Below, piece by piece: positions 59,129 to 64,000 of a stretch of DNA of 64,000 bases. The first letter of the stretch is position 1. The number at the start of each line of letters is the position of its first letter. Under the pieces are notes generated by a model, which saw nothing but the letters and a program-made list of their open reading frames with translations, was not told where the DNA came from and ran no database searches. Source of the DNA: HGM11501 sp045123995 (lineage in GTDB: Bacteria > Bacillota > Clostridia > CAKSNL01 > HGM11501); the NCBI GenBank assembly GCA_045123995.1, contig JBGVKY010000014.1, positions 1 to 64,000 of the forward strand, in the 5' to 3' direction. The translations under genes and the position numbers were made by a program.

Positions 59129-61101
59129 AAAAACTTACGACATTATTTTTTGTTTGTGTTTTTATGGCAAGTTTTATAGTTCCTGCATCCTGCACAGATG
59201 TTGTGATTGACGGTATAAAGGTACCTTTCAATGATTCTACGGGCTATCCTTTTGTAAATGCAGAGGGAAGAACAATGGTGCCGCTTCGTGCCGCCATGGA
59301 AGCCTACGGAGCTACCGTATCATGGGATGCAGAAAAGAATACCGCCCTGGTTACAAAGGGTGTTACAACGGTTACCTGCACCATAGGGGAAAATGCCATT
59401 TACAGAAACGGAACTAAAATTGTAAACGATGCAAGTGCCCAGATTGTGGGAGGAAGAACCTATCTTCCTATCCGTGCGGTGCTTGAAGCATTGGACGCAA
59501 AGGTTTCCTGGGACGGGGCAGTTGCTGTTGAAAGCCCCGGAGCCGGAAGACTTATCTACGATATAAAAAACAGCGGAAAAAAGGTAAGTAACTACTGGAA
59601 AGCATGGACCGAGGCGCTAGACTTAAAAAACAGCGGACAATTCGCCCTGGCTATAGAAAAATTCAAGGAAGTAGGTCCTACATTCCTTGAAAAGAGCGAT
59701 GACAGAAGCGATGCTATGTTCTATAATAACCTTGGAGCTTGCTATAATGCTTTGGGAATGGTGAACGAAGCTATTGCCTGCTACAAAGAGGAGGCAAACC
59801 ACTGGGACAAGGTGGGAGAAGACCAGAATGCCATAGATGCCAGAAGAAGAGGAACACTTTCTGAAAGCATAGTACAACTTTTCGCAACCTCCAATAAAAA
59901 AGAATATTCTGCACGACGTGATTTTGGGACTCTATATGCAAATAAAACCGGTGTTTTGTTGGGAGTTACCATGAAGGGAAGTAACCCTGAGTACATGACA
60001 GAGTTTACTAATATTTCGGGAAAAGAGGCAGGAGGTTACATTCTTTACGGATATGTTGATTCTTTCCCCTATGAAGATGCATTTATAAAGGCGAATAAAA
60101 GAGGAAAGGTAATACAGTATGCCCTTCAGCCTAAAAATCTTGCCGATCTTTTATCCATTGGGCCCGAAGATGCCAGATATGTTAAACTTGCAAAACAGAT
60201 AGCGGAAACACAAACCATGACCTTAATCCGTTTTGCCTGCGAGATGAACGACGTAACCAGTCACTGGTACACCGCCGACTATAATGCGTATATTGAAAGA
60301 TTTCGTTATGTAGCAGATATTTTCCACAAATATGCACCCAACTGCCAGATGGTGTGGTCTCCCAACTTCTACCCTCCATCTACTATGTCTTTATACTATC
60401 CAGGAGACAATTATGTTGATTTTGTGGGAGTATCCATATATGCGGAATATCAGCCTGATACGGACCCATTAAAGCAGGGAGTGGACAGAAATCGTTTTGC
60501 ATCATTACTGGATACATTGGTTTCTTTATACGGACATAAAAAGCCCATAATAATTTCAGAATGCGGTGCATCCTACAAGGATGTAAGGACAGGTGCGGAC
60601 GTTACGGAATTTGCAAGCACACAGATTAAGGATTTCTTCACATATCTTCCCATAAAGTATCCTTCCGTTGTGGCGGCATATCTTTTTGAAACTTACGATT
60701 CCGGAGGAAGAGAATTTGAGCTTCTTAAAAATCCCTCATATCACAAGGCTTTTTCCGAATCTGTTAAATCTGACGTGTATATGTCAAGCCAGTGGAATGA
60801 CCCTGAAACATATAACTTTGAAATAGGAAACAATGTGCACGTTCCAGGAAGAACAGTTGATGTTCATTCATTTGTAAAGAACATTGAAAATAATGTTTCT
60901 TATGTGGTTTACAGAATTAACGGTCAGGATATGGGAACAAGCTACGCTATTCCTTACACCGTAAATATTGATTTTGCACCCTATACGGGAGAGACCATAG
61001 AGCTTGGTCTCATGGCATTTTCTGCTGACGGAAAGCTGTGCGCCGAAAAGACCTACCGTGTAGTAGTTGACCAGTATGTAAGAAATCAGAAATTACCCTG
61101 A
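59125..61101 (+). CDS. Secreted GH26-like glycosidase with copper-amine-oxidase-N and TPR domains
   Basis: 658 residues. Signal peptide (1-20), copper amine oxidase N-terminal type domain (about 22-140: GRTMVPLRAAMEAYGATVSWD, GGRTYLPIRAVLEALDAKVSWD), TPR-like helices (about 155-235: FYNNLGACYNALGMVNEAI), a TIM barrel like GH26 mannanases (about 250-545) with candidate acid/base E373 in FACEMND and nucleophile E479 in ISECGAS, and a C-terminal Ig-like domain. It is joined to the his operon by an ATGA overlap, although it has nothing to do with histidine. Substrate is a guess (beta-mannan or a related glycan). Confidence 0.75.
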   Translation: MKKLTTLFFVCVFMASFIVPASCTDVVIDGIKVPFNDSTGYPFVNAEGRTMVPLRAAMEAYGATVSWDAEKNTALVTKGVTTVTCTIGENAIYRNGTKIVNDASAQIVGGRTYLPIRAVLEALDAKVSWDGAVAVESPGAGRLIYDIKNSGKKVSNYWKAWTEALDLKNSGQFALAIEKFKEVGPTFLEKSDDRSDAMFYNNLGACYNALGMVNEAIACYKEEANHWDKVGEDQNAIDARRRGTLSESIVQLFATSNKKEYSARRDFGTLYANKTGVLLGVTMKGSNPEYMTEFTNISGKEAGGYILYGYVDSFPYEDAFIKANKRGKVIQYALQPKNLADLLSIGPEDARYVKLAKQIAETQTMTLIRFACEMNDVTSHWYTADYNAYIERFRYVADIFHKYAPNCQMVWSPNFYPPSTMSLYYPGDNYVDFVGVSIYAEYQPDTDPLKQGVDRNRFASLLDTLVSLYGHKKPIIISECGASYKDVRTGADVTEFASTQIKDFFTYLPIKYPSVVAAYLFETYDSGGREFELLKNPSYHKAFSESVKSDVYMSSQWNDPETYNFEIGNNVHVPGRTVDVHSFVKNIENNVSYVVYRINGQDMGTSYAIPYTVNIDFAPYTGETIELGLMAFSADGKLCAEKTYRVVVDQYVRNQKLP

Positions 61102-61124
61102 CTGTAATTTTATACTGACTTAAA

Positions 61125-61179
61125 TTGACATAATTAAAGAAATGTGGTATACTTGGTGAATAAGTATACCACATTTTTT
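61125..61179 (+). promoter_or_regulatory. Promoter of the NSS gene embedded in a terminator-like palindrome
   Basis: TTGACA (61125-61130), 17 bp, TATACT (61148-61153). The -10 lies inside the left arm of a perfect 15-bp inverted repeat AAATGTGGTATACTT (61140-61154) - 7 nt - AAGTATACCACATTT (61162-61176), followed by TTT and the SD AGGAGGT. It can end the his/GH26 transcript and, at the same place, start or control the next one. Confidence 0.8.
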
Positions 61180-61191
61180 AGGAGGTATTTT

Positions 61192-62547
61192 ATGGAAAAC
61201 AAAAGAAGTAACTTTTCCGGAAAAATCGGATTTGTACTGGCGGCAGCAGGCTCTGCGGTAGGACTTGGAAATATATGGAGATTTCCTTATCTTGCAGCAC
61301 AATATGGTGGAGGAATTTTTCTCCTTACGTATATCATTCTAGCGCTGACATTCGGTTTTGTTTTAATGACAACTGAAATTGCCATAGGAAGAAAGACCGG
61401 TCTTAGCGCTATCGGTGCATTCAGGGCACTTGATAAAAGGTTTTCTTTTATAGGCTATATGGCATCAATAGTGCCCATGATAATTCTGCCTTACTATTCG
61501 GTAATCGGCGGATGGGTAACCAAATATCTTTTTATCTTTATGACAGGGGGAGGAAAAACTGCAGCTCAGGACACATTTTTCGGTGAATTCATAGGGAAGC
61601 CCGTAGAACCTCTTTTGTGGTTTTTGCTTTTCATTGGTGTTACTGCCTTAGTTGTATTTTTGGGTGTTGAAAAAGGTGTTGAAAAGGTAAGTAAGATAAT
61701 GATGCCGGTTTTGGTTGTATTATCTTTGGCTATTGCTATATATTCCTGCTTCCTTCCCGGAGCACTTGACGGAATTTTATATTACATAACACCTAATTTT
61801 GCAGACTTTTCATTTACAACCGTGCTTGCGGCAATGGGACAGCTTTTCTACTCCATGAGCCTTGCTATGGGAATCATGATAACCTACGGTTCTTACATGA
61901 AAAAGGATGTGAGCATTGAAAGCTCAGTTAAAAACATAGAAATTTTCGATACAGGTATAGCAATACTTGCAGGCTTCATGATTATACCTGCGGTGTTCGT
62001 GTTCTCAGGCGGTAACGAGGAAGCTTTGGGAAAAGGCCCCGGCCTCATGTTTGCAACCTTGCCTAAGGTATTTGAAAGTATGCCTTTCGGTGATTTTTTA
62101 GGTTTTGCTTTCTTCCTTTTGGTTTTATTTGCGGCTTTAACCTCATCAATAAGCCTTATGGAAACGGTTGTATCAATTTTCTGCGATAAGCTCAAAATTA
62201 AGAGAGGATTATCGTGTCTTTTGGTATTTTTATTAAGTGTTCTTCTTGGAATACCATCTTCTTTAGGAAACGGAATATGGGGAAACATAAAAATCATGGG
62301 CTTTGCTTTCCTTGATTTCTTTGACTTTATCAGTAATAGCGTCCTTATGCCTATAGTGGCGCTTTGCACAGCAATTTTCGTTGGATATTTCTTGAAACCT
62401 AAGGCAGTAGTTGAAGAAGTAGAACTTACCGGCAAGTTCAAAAGAAAGGGAATGTTCTCTTTCGTTATAAAATATATAGCTCCTGTATTTATCGTTCTTA
62501 TATTGGTATTTTCCGTTCTTGAAGGTATGGGAGTTATCAAGGTTTGA
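61192..62547 (+). CDS. Sodium-dependent amino-acid transporter (NSS/SNF family)
   Basis: 451 residues with about eleven membrane helices. Helix 1 has the NSS signature GSAVGLGNIWRFPYLAAQYGGG, which forms the Na+ and substrate site as in LeuT and MhsT; TTEIAIGRKTG follows. SD AGGAGGT (61180-61186). Bacterial members carry Trp, Leu, Tyr or Met; the substrate here is unknown. The azlCD exporter genes follow 25 bp later. Confidence 0.93.
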   Translation: MENKRSNFSGKIGFVLAAAGSAVGLGNIWRFPYLAAQYGGGIFLLTYIILALTFGFVLMTTEIAIGRKTGLSAIGAFRALDKRFSFIGYMASIVPMIILPYYSVIGGWVTKYLFIFMTGGGKTAAQDTFFGEFIGKPVEPLLWFLLFIGVTALVVFLGVEKGVEKVSKIMMPVLVVLSLAIAIYSCFLPGALDGILYYITPNFADFSFTTVLAAMGQLFYSMSLAMGIMITYGSYMKKDVSIESSVKNIEIFDTGIAILAGFMIIPAVFVFSGGNEEALGKGPGLMFATLPKVFESMPFGDFLGFAFFLLVLFAALTSSISLMETVVSIFCDKLKIKRGLSCLLVFLLSVLLGIPSSLGNGIWGNIKIMGFAFLDFFDFISNSVLMPIVALCTAIFVGYFLKPKAVVEEVELTGKFKRKGMFSFVIKYIAPVFIVLILVFSVLEGMGVIKV

Positions 62548-62572
62548 TTAAAAGGTTAGAAGAAGGTTTTTT

Positions 62573-63283
62573 ATGCAGGAAAATGCGACGTTTAAAAACG
62601 GAATAACATCAGGACTTCCTATTTGCTTTGGCTATTTTTCAGTGGCATTTGCTTTTGGGATTTTTGCTGTTGGCTCAGGACTTAATCCCCTTGAAACCCT
62701 TTTGATTTCCATGGCCAATGTAACTTCGGCAGGTCAGCTTGCGGCAGTCCCGATAATTACAGGCGGAGGAACTTTTCTGGAGCTTGCCTTATCCCAGATT
62801 ATAATAAACTTAAGATACGCTCTTATGTCAATTGCTCTGTCTCAAAAGCTTTCCTCTGAAGTCAAACTTAAGGACAAGCTGATAATTTCCTTTGTAAATA
62901 CAGACGAGGTTTTTGCCGTTGCATCTAATCAGAAAGGAAATGTGGGAAAAAGGTTTTTATACGGACTTATTATAACACCGTATTTAGGATGGAGTATCGG
63001 AACTCTCTTAGGGGCTTTGGCAGGAGATATATTGCCCGAATCTTTAACAAGCGCATTGGGGATAGCAATTTATGCCATGTTTATAGCCATAGTTATTCCT
63101 CCTTCCAAAAAGCATAAACCAACGGCAATATGTGTAATTTTTGCGGTAGCATTAAGCCTTATGTTTAACTTTGTTCCGGCCCTTAAAAATATACCCGGCG
63201 GATTTACTGTTATACTATGCACCTTGATTGCAAGCGTGGTTATGGCGCTTTTATACCCCGTTGATGTAGAGGAGGGAAGATAG
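62573..63283 (+). CDS. azlC: Branched-chain amino-acid exporter subunit AzlC
   Basis: 236 residues, AzlC/YgaZ large subunit with about seven membrane helices: GLPICFGYFSVAFAFGIFAV, SMANVTSAGQLAAVPIITGG, FVNTDEVFAVA. Exports branched-chain amino acids with AzlD. The AzlD gene follows after 1 bp. Confidence 0.92.
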   Translation: MQENATFKNGITSGLPICFGYFSVAFAFGIFAVGSGLNPLETLLISMANVTSAGQLAAVPIITGGGTFLELALSQIIINLRYALMSIALSQKLSSEVKLKDKLIISFVNTDEVFAVASNQKGNVGKRFLYGLIITPYLGWSIGTLLGALAGDILPESLTSALGIAIYAMFIAIVIPPSKKHKPTAICVIFAVALSLMFNFVPALKNIPGGFTVILCTLIASVVMALLYPVDVEEGR

Positions 63284-63284
63284 A

Positions 63285-63596
63285 ATGAAAAACTTTTACA
63301 TATATCTTCTCATAATGGCAGGAATAACTTATCTTATAAGGATGCTTCCTTTGGTTCTTTTCAAGAAGAAAATCAGGTCAAAATTTGTGCTTTCCTTTTT
63401 ATATTATGTGCCCTATGCGGTGCTTACGGTAATGACGGTTCCTGCAATTTTTAATTCCACTTCATCGTGGATTTCGGCACTTACGGGATTTTTGGGGGCA
63501 CTTATTCTTTCATTTTTGGAAAAGAGTCTTTTGACCGTTGCGGCAACTTCGTGCCTATTGGTATTTTTGACTGAAATTATAATTAAGTATATTTAA
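63285..63596 (+). CDS. azlD: Branched-chain amino-acid exporter subunit AzlD
   Basis: 103 residues with three to four membrane helices (AGITYLIRMLPLVLF, LYYVPYAVLTVMTVPAIF, ALTGFLGALILSFL). Small AzlD/YgaH subunit, paired with azlC and ending at a terminator. Confidence 0.9.
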   Translation: MKNFYIYLLIMAGITYLIRMLPLVLFKKKIRSKFVLSFLYYVPYAVLTVMTVPAIFNSTSSWISALTGFLGALILSFLEKSLLTVAATSCLLVFLTEIIIKYI

Positions 63597-63626
63597 AAGC
63601 AAAGGTCATATGACCTTTGCTTTTTC
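63595..63626 (+). terminator. Terminator of azlCD
   Basis: AAAAGCAAAGGTCA-TA-TGACCTTTGCTTTT (63595-63624), then T's. The left arm overlaps the azlD stop. Confidence 0.9.
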
Positions 63627-63670
63627 TATGAAAAGAGCAAATTTTGTCCACTAATGGTATATAAAATGAC

Positions 63671-63699
63671 TTGAATTAACAAAAAGGATAGCATATACT
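63671..63699 (+). promoter_or_regulatory. Promoter of the GH3 gene
   Basis: TTGAAT (63671-63676), 17 bp, TATACT (63694-63699). Confidence 0.6.
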
Positions 63700-63739
63700 A
63701 AAAGCAGAGAAGAAGAATTTAATGAATAGGAGAATGATT

Positions 63740-64000
63740 ATGAAAAAGACGGCGGAAGAAATATTGAAATCCCTTACTCTTGAACAGAAGCTGGCGCAGA
63801 TGCATTATGGAGAAGGAGGGACATTTGTTAAAGATGGCTGCCATTTTGATAAAGAAAAGGCAAAAAACTGTTGGCCACACGGACTTTTTTCTATTTCTTT
63901 ACCTGCGGATTTAAGCCCTGAAGAAGCAGGAATATTCATTGGCGAACTTAAGGAAGCTTTTGCCGAGTGGACACCTCTTCCGCCTTTCGTAATGAGCGAA
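63740..64000 (+). CDS. Glycoside hydrolase family 3-like protein, N-terminal part (cut by window edge)
   Basis: First 87 residues; the rest lies beyond the window. KTAEEILKSLTLEQKLAQMHYGE is the typical GH3 opening, followed by a stretch with GLFSISLPADLSPEEAG and ending PLPPFVMSE, where the first barrel strand normally carries a substrate-binding Asp or Glu. Likely a beta-glucosidase or related exo-enzyme. ATG 63740 is 7 bp after AGGAG; an ATG at 63734 is also possible. Confidence 0.7.
   Translation, partial: MKKTAEEILKSLTLEQKLAQMHYGEGGTFVKDGCHFDKEKAKNCWPHGLFSISLPADLSPEEAGIFIGELKEAFAEWTPLPPFVMSE

Noticed and set aside
61893..62540. 215-residue open frame on the minus strand in the NSS transporter
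   Set aside because: Shadow of a membrane protein; no SD or promoter on that strand.

Overview
The window looks like chromosome from an anaerobic, spore-forming, low-GC member of the Clostridia, possibly an uncultured gut lineage. The evidence is SigA-type promoters (TTGACA-17-TATAAT), strong Shine-Dalgarno (SD) sites with TTG/GTG starts, sporulation genes (yabP, yabQ, a SpoIIQ-like M23 protein), [FeFe]-hydrogenase maturases (hydE, hydF), a short-form HisG with HisZ, and several glycoside hydrolases. I cannot name the species from sequence alone.

Accessory left part (1-9700). It holds the tail of a TraX-like membrane protein, an ECF sigma/RsiV-type anti-sigma pair, and a second ECF sigma gene that lacks region 4 but has the same promoter motif as the first. 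Next come a LysR regulator and the first 92 codons of a metY-type O-acetylhomoserine sulfhydrylase. The metY reading frame runs straight into mobile-element sequence with three consecutive large serine recombinases (4351-9220). The 3' part of metY is not in the window. A 490-bp gap follows, with a near-consensus promoter, a structured stretch and a MITE-like palindromic repeat.

Core part (9700-64000). 9.7-20 kb: YkgJ-type Fe-S/Zn protein, Ca2+-type P-ATPase, SpoIIQ-like protein, then lon-engB-tadA-metG-tatD. 20-24.6 kb: an aspartate-family operon (ACT protein, hom, thrB, lysC) and a YitT protein. 24.7-29.5 kb: DUF89 protein, REP-like repeats, yfcE and mscL, a polar amino-acid ABC transporter and a YerC/TrpR-like regulator. 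29.5-32 kb: a DHHW/MBOAT O-acetylation pair. 32-34 kb: yabP-yabQ-divIC-yabR. 34-36.6 kb: a His-rich CobW metallochaperone, a second GTPase fused to a YcgQ-like domain, and a YgjV protein. 36.6-45 kb: a large predicted glycosidase, TM1266-hydE-hydF, and a GH2 enzyme. 45-50 kb: a membrane protein, tRNA-Leu(CAG) with a duplicated 3' flank, a lipoprotein and trkA-trkH. 50.3-59.1 kb: a complete histidine operon led by a YerC/HisR-like repressor (hisZ G D C B H A F IE J), with a 250-bp structured insert between hisZ and hisG. A secreted GH26-like enzyme is coupled to its end. 61-64 kb: an NSS transporter, azlCD, and the start of a GH3 gene.

The points most worth following up are the recombinase trio in metY, the tRNA-Leu 3' duplication, the insert in the his operon, and promoter palindromes that could be operators (his, hyd, NSS transporter, MBOAT). 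All functional calls come from reading motifs; no database search was run.
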